From CAWJHE01 sp964614855 (GTDB lineage: Bacteria > Chloroflexota > Anaerolineae > Anaerolineales > UBA4823), in assembly GCA_964614855.1 (NCBI GenBank), contig CAZTMX010000066.1, forward strand, positions 1 through 14,352: DNA of 14,352 nucleotides. The letters are read 5' to 3'. Position numbers and translations under genes: made by a program. Every line of letters starts with the position of its first letter. Position 1 is the first letter of the stretch. Below, piece after piece: positions 1-7,294 of the stretch. Below the pieces are notes generated by a model, which saw only the letters and a list, made by a program, of their open reading frames with translations, had not been told where the DNA came from and did not search any database.

Positions 1-2993
1 TCCGGCTTGTCACCCAGCCCATATTCCAGGCGGAAGAATTCAAAGCCGTGGGTTGCATCCACCACTGCATATACATCCACCTGGTTGGCCACGATGGTAT
101 CGTTCTCCCTGGGTGCAGCAAACCCCAGGATGGGACGCGGGTCATCGGCGCGGCATTCGCGTGAGGGTGTGAAGATCAGTGGTTTTTCAAAACCCATCTT
201 ATCGGCCCATGCCTGGCCCTGGCTGTCTTTTCTTAACCACTTTTTCGCCCACTGGTCGGTGACATTGAGCACAAAAACCTCTTCGTAATAATCCGGGCAG
301 GCAGCCGAAGCGCGCAGACCGGTCCACGTATCCACGTAGGTCTTTTGCCACAGGTCCTCTTCCTTTGGCAGCGGCGGCTGGTCCACCGCAAAAAGCTCCT
401 TCCGTGTCTTGGGGCACCATTCCGAAGGCAGGGTGCCGGAAACTTCACACACGGTCTGTTCGACAATGCCAGCAGGCGGTGAGAAGCGGGTGGGGTTGCC
501 GCCGGTGATCTCCTGGACCGCTGCCTGCATCACAGTCGACCAAATCGGCGCGGCGCCCGTTAGACCGCTGGTGTTTTGCATTGGGGTGTAATCCGGGTTG
601 CCCACCCACACCCCCACCGCCAGGTCGGGACTGAAACCCACCGTCCAGTTATCACGGAAATCGTTGGTGGTACCCGTCTTGACTGCGGCATCAAACGGCA
701 GCTTCAGTACCGAGTTAGCGCCGAAGGCAGCCGAGCGTGCCTGGTTATCCGAGAGGATCGAAGCCATCAGATAGGCGTGTTCCGCTCGCAGAACCTGCTC
801 GCCAGGTTGTTGCGGGTTTTCAAAGACCAGGTTGCCGTTGTGATCCATAATGCGTGTGATGGCCACCGGGTTGTAACGCCGGCCATAATTGCCCATAGTG
901 GCAAAGGCGTTCGTAAGCTCTAAAAGCGTAACTTCACCCCCGCCCAGTGTCAGGGAAAGGCCATACTGGTCGCCCGTCAGAGTGGTGATGCCGATACGCC
1001 TGGCAAAATTGACCAGGCCGTCCTGCGCTGGTGTGGCAGGATCATCATAAATCCCGACAAATTGCAGCGTTTTGACAGCCGGCACATTATATGAGTTCGA
1101 CAACGCTGTGCGCACTGTCACCGGCCCGTGGAAACGCCCATCATAGTTGGATGGGATGTAAGCCGGCATGTTGTCGTTTGGCAAACCAGACGGGGTAAAC
1201 TCGGAAGGCACATCCCAGATCAAGGTAGACGGCGTCCAACCTTTTTCAAACGCCGCCAGGTAGGTGAGCGGTTTGATGGCTGAACCGGGTTGGCGCGGGC
1301 TGACGGCCATGTTGATCTGACCGGAAGCGGCATCGTTCCCAAAATCTGGCGAACCAACCATGGCCAGGATTTCGCCATTCGATGGGCGTATGGCTACCAG
1401 CGCACCGCCGGTGGCATTCTGCGCACTCATACTTTCCACCTGGTTTTTGACCGCCTGCTGCGCCAGGTCCTGGAGTTTTGGATCCAGGGTGGTGTAAACA
1501 GTGAAGCCAGATCGATAAATTGTCTGGGCGTCATATTGTGCTTCAAGCAAGGAGCGGATATAGTTCACCCAATGCGGGTAGCGCATCTGGATATCAGGCG
1601 AGTGGAAGGTGTAGTTTTTGATTTCTTCGCTTGCGGCCGTAACAACCACAGGATCCAGGCAGATACGCTGCGGGCTGTTGCTGACGTAAATACACCCTTC
1701 TTCCACGCTGAGCTGGTATGTGAGCACCAGCACATCTTCAAAGCGCTTTAATGTCGCCTCAGGGTTGGTGTAAATATCATAAACACCTGGCGCCTGAGGT
1801 AAACCTGCGAGAAACGCAGCCTGGCCGAGCGTCAGCGCACTGGCAGATGTATTGAAATAGGTCTCTGCAGCAGCTTCCACCCCGTATGCCAGGTTGCTGT
1901 AGTAAATCTCGTTGATATAAAGCTCCAGGATTTCATCTTTTGAATAGCGGCGGGTGATTTCCGCAGCCAGGATGGCTTCGCGCAGCTTACGTGAGTAGCT
2001 CTGCTCCACGCGTTCTTCGGGAGATAATAGCAGCACACGCGCCAGTTGCTGTGTGATAGTGGATGCTCCAGAGACAGTCGTCTGGCCCTGGTAATTTTGA
2101 TAAAAAGCCCTGGCGATGGCCATGATGTCAAAACCAGGATGGTTGTAGAATTCTTTATCTTCTGTGGCGATAGTAGCCGCCACCAGAAATGGTGATATCT
2201 TGTCCAGGGTGACGTATGTCCTGCGCCCGGCATTGGGGTCGACGATCTCGTAGAGCAAATCGCCATTACGGTCCAGGATGCGCGTGGTCTCAAATTGCGA
2301 AGCGCGCAGGCGCAGGTCCTGGATGTCGGGCAATTGGGAAGCGATATTGTAATACTGGTAAAAACCAAACGTGATCAGACACAGGAACATCAATACAAAT
2401 ACAAACAAGGATCCAAATACGGAGCGAAATAGACAGCTCATAGTGTTTCTCGGTTCTTTAGCCTTCTTTTGTTTTGGCACCGCCCTATTGGTTGGCGGCT
2501 TGGCGGGTGGTCCGTAGGTATAGACAGGTCTGGCTGGCGCTGCCTGCCTGGGGGGTTGCTGAGGTTGCTGATAGTAGCTTGGGCGCGGCGCGCTTTGACT
2601 GGCAGACGTGGTTTGGTTTGCCTGTGCACGCTGGCTGGGTTTGGCTGCCAGGGTAGGTTGGGCAGAACTCATCAAGCGGGTCTCCTGGTCATCGGCAAAC
2701 CTCTTCTCTAGAACTGGCGGAGGCTTGGGGGCGTCGCGGGCTGGCAAAGGGGCTGTATCGCCTTCCTTCACCCCTGGTTCATCCAGCAGGTTATTCGCTT
2801 CAAGGGTAGGAATCTCCCTTTTGTCCTCTTGCACCTCAGATGCAGAGATTTTTTCTTCGCCTTCTTGCATCTCAGAGGCAGGGGTCTTCCCTTCACCCTC
2901 TTGCGCTTCAGAGGCAGGGGTTTTCCCTTCGCCCTCTTGCGCCTCAAATTCTGTTGGTGTGCTCAACTCATCATGATCAATCATCATATCCAT
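1..2993 (-). CDS. Class A penicillin-binding protein (PBP1A-type, bifunctional transglycosylase/transpeptidase), partial at the left edge
   Basis: This is a bifunctional peptidoglycan synthase: it polymerises lipid II and cross-links stem peptides outside the membrane. The frame is open from 2993 to the window edge (997 residues visible, no stop). Residues 1-184 are a hydrophilic, Pro/Gln-rich cytoplasmic tail that includes a 12-residue repeat. One membrane segment lies at about 186-212. The GT51 domain follows, with its catalytic Glu278 in an EDKEFYNHPGFD motif, then GASTITQQLAR and a KLREA...RRYSKDEILELYIN block. The transpeptidase has all three motifs: S571-A-I-K574, S634-Y-N636 and K772-T-G774. 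A C-terminal extension leaves the window. An in-frame TAA lies 12 bases upstream of the 2993 ATG, and further ATGs at 2987 and 2984 have a slightly better placed AGG. A later ATG at 2672 has a good AGGAG nine bases upstream. Function is secure; the exact start is not. Confidence 0.95.
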   Translation of the reverse strand, partial: MDMMIDHDELSTPTEFEAQEGEGKTPASEAQEGEGKTPASEMQEGEEKISASEVQEDKREIPTLEANNLLDEPGVKEGDTAPLPARDAPKPPPVLEKRFADDQETRLMSSAQPTLAAKPSQRAQANQTTSASQSAPRPSYYQQPQQPPRQAAPARPVYTYGPPAKPPTNRAVPKQKKAKEPRNTMSCLFRSVFGSLFVFVLMFLCLITFGFYQYYNIASQLPDIQDLRLRASQFETTRILDRNGDLLYEIVDPNAGRRTYVTLDKISPFLVAATIATEDKEFYNHPGFDIMAIARAFYQNYQGQTTVSGASTITQQLARVLLLSPEERVEQSYSRKLREAILAAEITRRYSKDEILELYINEIYYSNLAYGVEAAAETYFNTSASALTLGQAAFLAGLPQAPGVYDIYTNPEATLKRFEDVLVLTYQLSVEEGCIYVSNSPQRICLDPVVVTAASEEIKNYTFHSPDIQMRYPHWVNYIRSLLEAQYDAQTIYRSGFTVYTTLDPKLQDLAQQAVKNQVESMSAQNATGGALVAIRPSNGEILAMVGSPDFGNDAASGQINMAVSPRQPGSAIKPLTYLAAFEKGWTPSTLIWDVPSEFTPSGLPNDNMPAYIPSNYDGRFHGPVTVRTALSNSYNVPAVKTLQFVGIYDDPATPAQDGLVNFARRIGITTLTGDQYGLSLTLGGGEVTLLELTNAFATMGNYGRRYNPVAITRIMDHNGNLVFENPQQPGEQVLRAEHAYLMASILSDNQARSAAFGANSVLKLPFDAAVKTGTTNDFRDNWTVGFSPDLAVGVWVGNPDYTPMQNTSGLTGAAPIWSTVMQAAVQEITGGNPTRFSPPAGIVEQTVCEVSGTLPSEWCPKTRKELFAVDQPPLPKEEDLWQKTYVDTWTGLRASAACPDYYEEVFVLNVTDQWAKKWLRKDSQGQAWADKMGFEKPLIFTPSRECRADDPRPILGFAAPRENDTIVANQVDVYAVVDATHGFEFFRLEYGLGDKP
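2826..2946 (-). repeat. In-frame 36-bp tandem repeat in the PBP N-terminal tail
   Basis: Three full 36-bp units (2826-2861, 2862-2897, 2898-2933) and a partial fourth lie inside the PBP reading frame. They encode an acidic 12-residue unit close to SEAQEGEGKTPA. The unit length is a multiple of three. The two most similar units differ at only a few bases, some of them silent, while the distal unit is more diverged. The array lies on the cytoplasmic side of the predicted membrane segment, so it is probably a disordered spacer. Confidence 0.85.
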
Positions 2994-3045
2994 GCCTGGT
3001 TTTTATTTCTGTTTATCTACCTTTTCCGGTTTATTCCCAAACCCG

Positions 3046-3076
3046 ATTGTATCATCTTGAAAAGCCCCACAGGCAA
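3046..3076 (-). promoter_or_regulatory. Candidate promoter for the PBP gene
   Basis: Read on the minus strand, TTGCCT (3076-3071) is followed by TACAAT (3051-3046) with a long 19-base spacer. The -10 box matches consensus at five of six positions and lies about 50 bases before the first possible ATG. The -35 box and spacing are weak, so this is tentative. Confidence 0.3.
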
Positions 3077-3079
3077 CAC

Positions 3080-3108
3080 TTTAAGCTTCCTTAAAGCCTT
3101 GATATAAT
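3080..3108 (+). promoter_or_regulatory. Candidate sigma70-type promoter for the glycosidase gene
   Basis: A perfect TATAAT lies at 3103-3108, about 38 bases before the ATG at 3147. The hexamer 17 bases upstream (TTTAAG at 3080-3085) is a poor -35, so the promoter rests mainly on the -10 box and its position in a divergent intergenic region. Confidence 0.5.
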
Positions 3109-3146
3109 AACCCAACTGATCCGATCCTAACCTACTCAGGTATATC

Positions 3147-5525
3147 ATGCGTGAATGGAATTTAAAATCCGGTGACCCGCTCGTCTTAACCCTGGCAGCT
3201 GATGCTCGCCTGTGCCAGACCTCCTATGGAAATGACCAGATTTGGGAGCTCTCCTTAGGCAGCGGTGATCCACACGCGCTGGCATTGCAAACCACATACG
3301 GATTGCGCGCACGCTCAATGCGCATGTTTCCCAGGTTCATCGAAGGCGACGAAGTCCAGGTTGACACAAATGCATTATTTTCTCCTCCTGTTGTGCATAT
3401 TTGCCTGCCAAACTTAATACGATTAAGCTTTTCTCCTTTCAGCGATATAGACGTCCAGATGGAGATTTGGGTTCCATCCTCACAATCAATCTGTGGGAAA
3501 ACGAGTATCCGCAACAGCGGCAGCCGCAATCGCAACATCCAATTGGACTGGATCGGCCAGCTTAACCCCGTGGAAGGCCAACGCATGGCGCCGGTTGAGA
3601 TGGGGTCTACACCGATCCTCACCGGTCAAACGGCAAACATCTTCCCATTAATCTTGCTGACAAACTCACCCCGTCACGGAAGCGGGTCGTATCCGACCTT
3701 GAGCCTGGCCCTGAACCTGGCGCCTGGGGAGGAAAATATTTTTACCTGGATCCACACAGCCCTGGAAAGCGTTGAAGCCTCGTTCAAAGCCGCCCGAGAA
3801 CTGGCAGCCTGCCGCTGGGAAGCGGAAATGGCGCGCATCGAAATGGTCAACGCCAGCCAGGTAGAAGTTTACAGCGGGGATGAAGAATGGGATGCTGCAT
3901 TTATGCTGGCGCAGAAAGTTGCCCTGGGGTGTTTCCAAAGTCCTACTAACCATCTCGCGCAGGCCTCCATCGTCCACAACCGGCTGCCCGAACAAGGTTA
4001 TTCTCTGCGCGGAGATGGGGTGGATTACACCCTCTACTGGAACGGCCAATCGGTGATCGATGTCTGGTATGAGGCTAACCTGGCCAGCCTGGCAGCCCCA
4101 GAAATGGTCAAGGGTTTGCTGCAGAACTTTTTGGATATCCAGACGGAAGATGGGTTCATCGATTGGAAACCAGGCCTGGCAGGGCAAAGGAGCCGGGTGC
4201 TGGCGACCCCCTTGCTGAGCACCATGACTTTACGCCTGGATGACGTGATGGACGACCGGTTATTTTTACAGGATGCTTTTCCCAGGCTGCTGAAGTACTT
4301 CCAATTCTGGTTCAGCCAGCAAAACGACCGGGATCAGGACGGCTTGCCGGAATGGTCTCACCCGCTGCAAACTGGACAGGAAGACCACCTGGTGTATTCC
4401 CATTGGAACCCCTGGTCGCAGGGGGTGGATATCTCCAAGACAGAAAGCCCGGTGTTGGGGGCGTTTCTTTATAAAGAATGTCTGTCCCTGATGGAAATCG
4501 GCCGCCGTCTTGGCCGGGTTGAAGCAATTCAAGAACTAAAGGCGTGCGCAGAAAAATTGCGCCAGGCTGTGGAAAGCACCTGGAATCCGGATTTGCCCGG
4601 TTACCTGGATAGAGATCGAGATACCCACGTTCACCCCATGGGTGAATTGCTGGGACAAACAAGCGGAGAGAGCGAAATACTGATCCAGCGAGCTTTTAGC
4701 CAACCAGTGCGGTTGTTGTTCCATATCTTTCCAGGCCAGGTATCCCGACCTTCTCCCACGATTTATGTGCACGGCTACAACTCAGCCGGAAACCACCGGG
4801 TTGAAAAAATTGGCGCTGAAACCTTCAAGTGGTCGCCAGAGCGCGGCGTTTTGACAGGAGAGCTGGTCTACCAGGCGATTGAACAAATAGAAATTAGAGA
4901 TTTCAACCCCGATGACCAGCTATTTGTCTACCGCATGGGTCTTTCCCACCAAGACCAGACCCAGTTTGCACCCCTGTGGGCAGGCATCCCGGATGAAGAA
5001 CGCGCAACAGAACTGGTGGAAAGATCCCTGTCCAATAACGAAACCTTTTGGAAAGCCTTTGGGATCGCAGCCTGCTCACACCCGCACAGCGACGAAGAAA
5101 CCAGTATTTGCCGCTCTATCTATCCGGTTTGGACACAAATCATCGCTGAGGGTTTGTTAAACTACGGTTTCCGCCACAAAACAGCGGAGTTGGTAACGCA
5201 TTTGATGGAAGCGATATTGTCGGGATTAAAAAAAGAGCAAAAATTCCACGAATACTACGATTCACGCACCGGACGGGGGTTTGGCAAGGACAATGCCCTT
5301 ACCGGTTTGGCGCCGCTGGGTCTCTTCTTGGACAGCCTGGGCGTGCGCTTTCTCTCGGGTGGGCGCGTGGCGATTGCTGGCCTCAATCCCTATCCCTGGC
5401 CGGTAACGGTAAAATATCGCGGGGTTTCTGTGGTACGCTTACGGGAAAGCACGCAGATCCATTATCCTGATGGCCAAAGGGTGGAGGTAACGGACCCTGC
5501 ACCCAGGATAATCATGGTAAGGTAA
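3147..5525 (+). CDS. Six-hairpin-type glycoside hydrolase, glycogen-debranching/GH63-like
   Basis: The 792-residue product resembles (alpha/alpha)6-barrel glycosidases (the glycogen debranching, GH63 and GH15-like group). It has a beta-rich N-terminal part of about 240 residues followed by a helical catalytic part. Recognisable pieces are RGDGVDYTLYWNG around 288-300, a QTEDGFIDWKPG segment, an Asp-rich NDRDQDGLPEW at 393-403, and YSHWNPWSQGVDISKTESP with following helices typical of barrel hairpins. It ends with a short beta-like tail. No signal peptide or membrane segment is seen, so it is probably cytoplasmic. The substrate cannot be read from the sequence: alpha-1,6-glucosidic branches are one option, other alpha-glucosides or mannosides are equally possible. 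The start has a weak CAGG six to seven bases upstream. Two DarA-like genes follow after 63 bases on the same strand and may be co-transcribed. Confidence 0.65.
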   Translation: MREWNLKSGDPLVLTLAADARLCQTSYGNDQIWELSLGSGDPHALALQTTYGLRARSMRMFPRFIEGDEVQVDTNALFSPPVVHICLPNLIRLSFSPFSDIDVQMEIWVPSSQSICGKTSIRNSGSRNRNIQLDWIGQLNPVEGQRMAPVEMGSTPILTGQTANIFPLILLTNSPRHGSGSYPTLSLALNLAPGEENIFTWIHTALESVEASFKAARELAACRWEAEMARIEMVNASQVEVYSGDEEWDAAFMLAQKVALGCFQSPTNHLAQASIVHNRLPEQGYSLRGDGVDYTLYWNGQSVIDVWYEANLASLAAPEMVKGLLQNFLDIQTEDGFIDWKPGLAGQRSRVLATPLLSTMTLRLDDVMDDRLFLQDAFPRLLKYFQFWFSQQNDRDQDGLPEWSHPLQTGQEDHLVYSHWNPWSQGVDISKTESPVLGAFLYKECLSLMEIGRRLGRVEAIQELKACAEKLRQAVESTWNPDLPGYLDRDRDTHVHPMGELLGQTSGESEILIQRAFSQPVRLLFHIFPGQVSRPSPTIYVHGYNSAGNHRVEKIGAETFKWSPERGVLTGELVYQAIEQIEIRDFNPDDQLFVYRMGLSHQDQTQFAPLWAGIPDEERATELVERSLSNNETFWKAFGIAACSHPHSDEETSICRSIYPVWTQIIAEGLLNYGFRHKTAELVTHLMEAILSGLKKEQKFHEYYDSRTGRGFGKDNALTGLAPLGLFLDSLGVRFLSGGRVAIAGLNPYPWPVTVKYRGVSVVRLRESTQIHYPDGQRVEVTDPAPRIIMVR

Positions 5526-5578
5526 AATTCGACAAAATTTCACTGTCCAGAAAGGCAAATCTTGGGTAAACTTATCTT

Positions 5579-5583
5579 AGGAG
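5579..5583 (+). promoter_or_regulatory. Shine-Dalgarno that sets the start of the first DarA-like gene
   Basis: AGGAG lies five bases before the ATG at 5589. An in-frame TTG at 5562 would add nine residues but has no comparable site, so 5589 is preferred. Confidence 0.75.
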
Positions 5584-5588
5584 ATCAT

Positions 5589-5927
5589 ATGGAACAAGCA
5601 GGAGTAGAACTTCTTGTCATGGCAATTATTCAAATCCAGGATGTGGAAAATGCCCAGGTTGCCTTGAACCAGGCCCAGATCTCGGTGACCCATTTGGCCA
5701 GCTCGGGGGGGTTCTTGGGCAGGCGCAATGTCACCTTGCTGATCGGCATCCAAAAAGCCCAGATGAAGCTGGTGACGGATATCCTGGCTCAAACCTGCCG
5801 CCAGCGGGTAGAATACATTGCTACCCCCTTGGAAGGCTCGCCTTTCCATTTGCCCTTATCTACACCGGTGACAATTGGCGGTGCTACCGTGTTTACTCTG
5901 CCGGTTGAGTACTTTGAAGTAATATAG
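5589..5927 (+). CDS. DarA/PstA-type cyclic di-AMP receptor-like protein (PII-like), full-length copy
   Basis: The 112-residue product matches the PII-like DarA/PstA family (CdAMP_rec, formerly DUF970), whose Firmicute members are trimers that bind cyclic di-AMP between subunits. The family core motif is visible as VTHLASSGGFLGRRNVT at residues 33-49, followed by LLIGI. The C-terminal strand GGATVFTLPVEYF is also typical. The stretch between them (about 67-93) corresponds to the long loop of canonical DarA and is kept here. Differences from the usual form are a short N-terminal addition before the first strand and GRRN where many members have a Gly-Asn pair. The ATG at 5589 was chosen over the upstream TTG because of its Shine-Dalgarno. 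The neighbour at 5938 is a paralogue, with a 10-base gap. Family membership is confident; ligand binding is inferred. Confidence 0.88.
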   Translation: MEQAGVELLVMAIIQIQDVENAQVALNQAQISVTHLASSGGFLGRRNVTLLIGIQKAQMKLVTDILAQTCRQRVEYIATPLEGSPFHLPLSTPVTIGGATVFTLPVEYFEVI

Positions 5928-5937
5928 AGGAGCAGGC

Positions 5938-6204
5938 ATGAAACTCATCATCACTGTCTTACAAGATAACGATACCGAACCTGTATCCCAAAGTCTGATC
6001 CAGGCAGGCTTCCGTGTGACACGCATCGCATCTACCGGCGGTTTTATGCGCCGCGGCCAAAGCACATTCATGATCGGCGTAGAAGACGATCAGGTGACCC
6101 AGGCTATCGAAATTATCCGGGCAAGCGTTTCCCACGCAACCGACGACACCACCCAAGGCACTATTTTGTTTGTGCTTCCGGTCGAGTGCTACACCCATGT
6201 CTAA
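5938..6204 (+). CDS. DarA/PstA-type cyclic di-AMP receptor-like protein, short paralogue
   Basis: This 88-residue protein is a second DarA-family member. It starts with the family strand MKLIITVLQDND and carries VTRIASTGGFMRRGQST at residues 27-43, then FMIGVEDDQV, a closer match to the canonical core than its upstream neighbour. It ends with ILFVLPVECY. It is about 20-25 residues shorter than the usual length of roughly 110, because the loop between the third and last strands is reduced. Its Shine-Dalgarno (AGAGGAG, 5926-5932) overlaps the stop codon of the preceding gene and lies five bases from the ATG, so the two are probably translationally coupled and made in similar amounts. A hetero-oligomer is possible. 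The gene ends 21 bases from the convergent AMMECR1 gene with no clear terminator between them. Confidence 0.88.
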   Translation: MKLIITVLQDNDTEPVSQSLIQAGFRVTRIASTGGFMRRGQSTFMIGVEDDQVTQAIEIIRASVSHATDDTTQGTILFVLPVECYTHV

Positions 6205-6225
6205 GTACGGGGAGCGAACCCGACA

Positions 6226-6795
6226 CTATTCATGAAATTCTTCCACCTGGTAAGTCTGGACGTGCAGCTTTTTCTTTTGCCAGGCATCCGCTGAAACACC
6301 CATCTTCAGGCACAAATGTCTCAGGAACTCCACTTTATCTGGGATTTTTTGCCATACCTGGGGCAAAAATGTCGCCCGGCGCCTCCCTTCGCGCAGGGTG
6401 ACCCCATCGATCCCTGGGCGCAGCTTTGCCAACAAATCATCGGGGTTTTCATATCCCAGGTCGACCGGCGGTGTCAGGCGAGAGATTTCGATGTTGATGT
6501 GTTCAAGCTCATCGGGCCGCACGGCGGGAAAGCGGTAATCCTGCAGACCAGCTGCCGCAGCATGCTCGCAGACATCTTCAGCCAGCGATGTATAAGCTTC
6601 CAGGGCGCCGATGCAGCCGCGCAGTTCTCCATTCCTGGTAAGCGTGACAAAACTGGCGCCTTCCTGGCGCAGGTTTTCGGAAAGCTCGCCTGGTTCCAGC
6701 AGCACAAAGCGCTTGCCGTTTACCGCATCCGTCAATGACCTGCGCGCCAGGGATAATAAGGTTTGCCGTTCTTCTTCAGATAATCTTCCTTCCAT
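6226..6795 (-). CDS. AMMECR1 domain protein
   Basis: The 189-residue product covers one AMMECR1 domain over almost its full length. The hallmark LRGCIG is at residues 58-63, preceded by SFVTLTRNGE, and a second conserved block, DYRFPAV followed by ELEHINIEISRLTP, is at about 86-109. PGIDGVTLREGRRRATFLPQVW also fits the family. These proteins are cytosolic and their biochemical role is not established. In many prokaryotes they occur with a MEMO1-like protein and a radical SAM enzyme (the AmmeMemoRadiSam set). Neither partner is in this window. GGAG lies eight bases before the ATG at 6795. The gene is convergent with the DarA-like pair and divergent from rpsF. Confidence 0.92.
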   Translation of the reverse strand: MEGRLSEEERQTLLSLARRSLTDAVNGKRFVLLEPGELSENLRQEGASFVTLTRNGELRGCIGALEAYTSLAEDVCEHAAAAGLQDYRFPAVRPDELEHINIEISRLTPPVDLGYENPDDLLAKLRPGIDGVTLREGRRRATFLPQVWQKIPDKVEFLRHLCLKMGVSADAWQKKKLHVQTYQVEEFHE

Positions 6796-6860
6796 GGCTA
6801 AGTCTCCGCATTAAGTCTAACATAAACCACAATTTTCCTCTTTCATTTTTTCGCCATTTG

Positions 6861-6869
6861 TGCTAAACT
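6861..6869 (+). promoter_or_regulatory. Candidate extended -10 element for the rpsF operon
   Basis: TGCTAAACT fits a TGn-extended -10 box (four of six core positions). No convincing -35 is visible 16-18 bases upstream. Initiation here would give a leader of roughly 90 bases before rpsF, which includes the hairpin at 6910-6936. Confidence 0.3.
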
Positions 6870-6909
6870 TGGGCGTCAGCTAAGCCCCATAGAAGGCTCG
6901 CTTTCCGCT

Positions 6910-6936
6910 CCCAGCTCACCCACGGTGATAACTGGG
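6910..6936 (+). promoter_or_regulatory. Hairpin in the rpsF leader, possible ribosomal-protein autoregulatory element
   Basis: Two stacked perfect stems are visible: CCCAG (6910-6914) with CTGGG (6932-6936), and TCACC (6916-6920) with GGTGA (6924-6928) closing a CAC loop. An asymmetric internal loop (C against TAA) separates them. It ends 15 bases before the Shine-Dalgarno AGGAGG (6952-6957). Position and shape suggest an S6:S18-type leader, but the conserved bulged CCG of the known element is not evident in the stem, so the identification is open. Confidence 0.5.
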
Positions 6937-6964
6937 GGCAATCCCGAGGAAAGGAGGCATCCCC

Positions 6965-7252
6965 ATGCGTGAATATGAATTAATTCTAGTTATCCACCCC
7001 GAGTTGGACGAGACTGCATTTAACGATGTCGTCACCCGCGTTTCCAACTGGGTAACTGAGGCCGGCGGCGAGATTCTCAAAACCGACCTTTGGGGAAAAC
7101 GCAGACTTGCCTATCCGATTCGAAAGCAGATGGAAGGCCAATATGTGCTCTTAAACACAAAAATGGCCCCGAAAGTCGGCGCGGATCTGGATCGCAACCT
7201 GCGCTTTGTTGAACCTGTGATGCGCTATATCCTGGTGGCAAAAGACGAGTAG
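6965..7252 (+). CDS. rpsF: 30S ribosomal protein S6
   Basis: The 95-residue product is of normal length for bacterial S6, which binds the central domain of 16S rRNA together with S18 in the small-subunit platform. The N-terminal strand MREYELILVIHPELDE, the WGKRRLAYPI block and the ending FVEPVMRYILVAKDE are characteristic. A strong AGGAGG lies seven bases before the ATG. It is the first gene of the rpsF-ssb-rpsR unit, with ssb beginning 42 bases downstream, and a hairpin in the leader may provide feedback control. No C-terminal acidic extension is present. Confidence 0.97.
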   Translation: MREYELILVIHPELDETAFNDVVTRVSNWVTEAGGEILKTDLWGKRRLAYPIRKQMEGQYVLLNTKMAPKVGADLDRNLRFVEPVMRYILVAKDE

Positions 7253-7280
7253 GATTTATTATTGAGAGTTTTTCCGGTAT

Positions 7281-7285
7281 AGGAG
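7281..7285 (+). promoter_or_regulatory. Shine-Dalgarno that sets the ssb start
   Basis: AGGAG lies nine bases before the ATG at 7295. An in-frame TTG at 7286 directly abuts it and so cannot use it, which makes 7295 the start. Confidence 0.75.
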
Positions 7286-7294
7286 TTGTGGAAG

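Noticed and set aside
1832..2368. A 178-codon minus-strand frame within the PBP gene
   Set aside because: It is an out-of-frame reading of the glycosyltransferase region. The PBP frame is continuous through it with all motifs, so there is no frameshift.
5562..5588. TTG at 5562 as the start of the first DarA-like gene
   Set aside because: It has no Shine-Dalgarno, while the ATG at 5589 has AGGAG at a good distance and gives a family-like length.
7286..7294. TTG at 7286 as the ssb start
   Set aside because: It directly abuts the AGGAG. The ATG at 7295 has the correct spacing and yields the usual SSB N-terminus.
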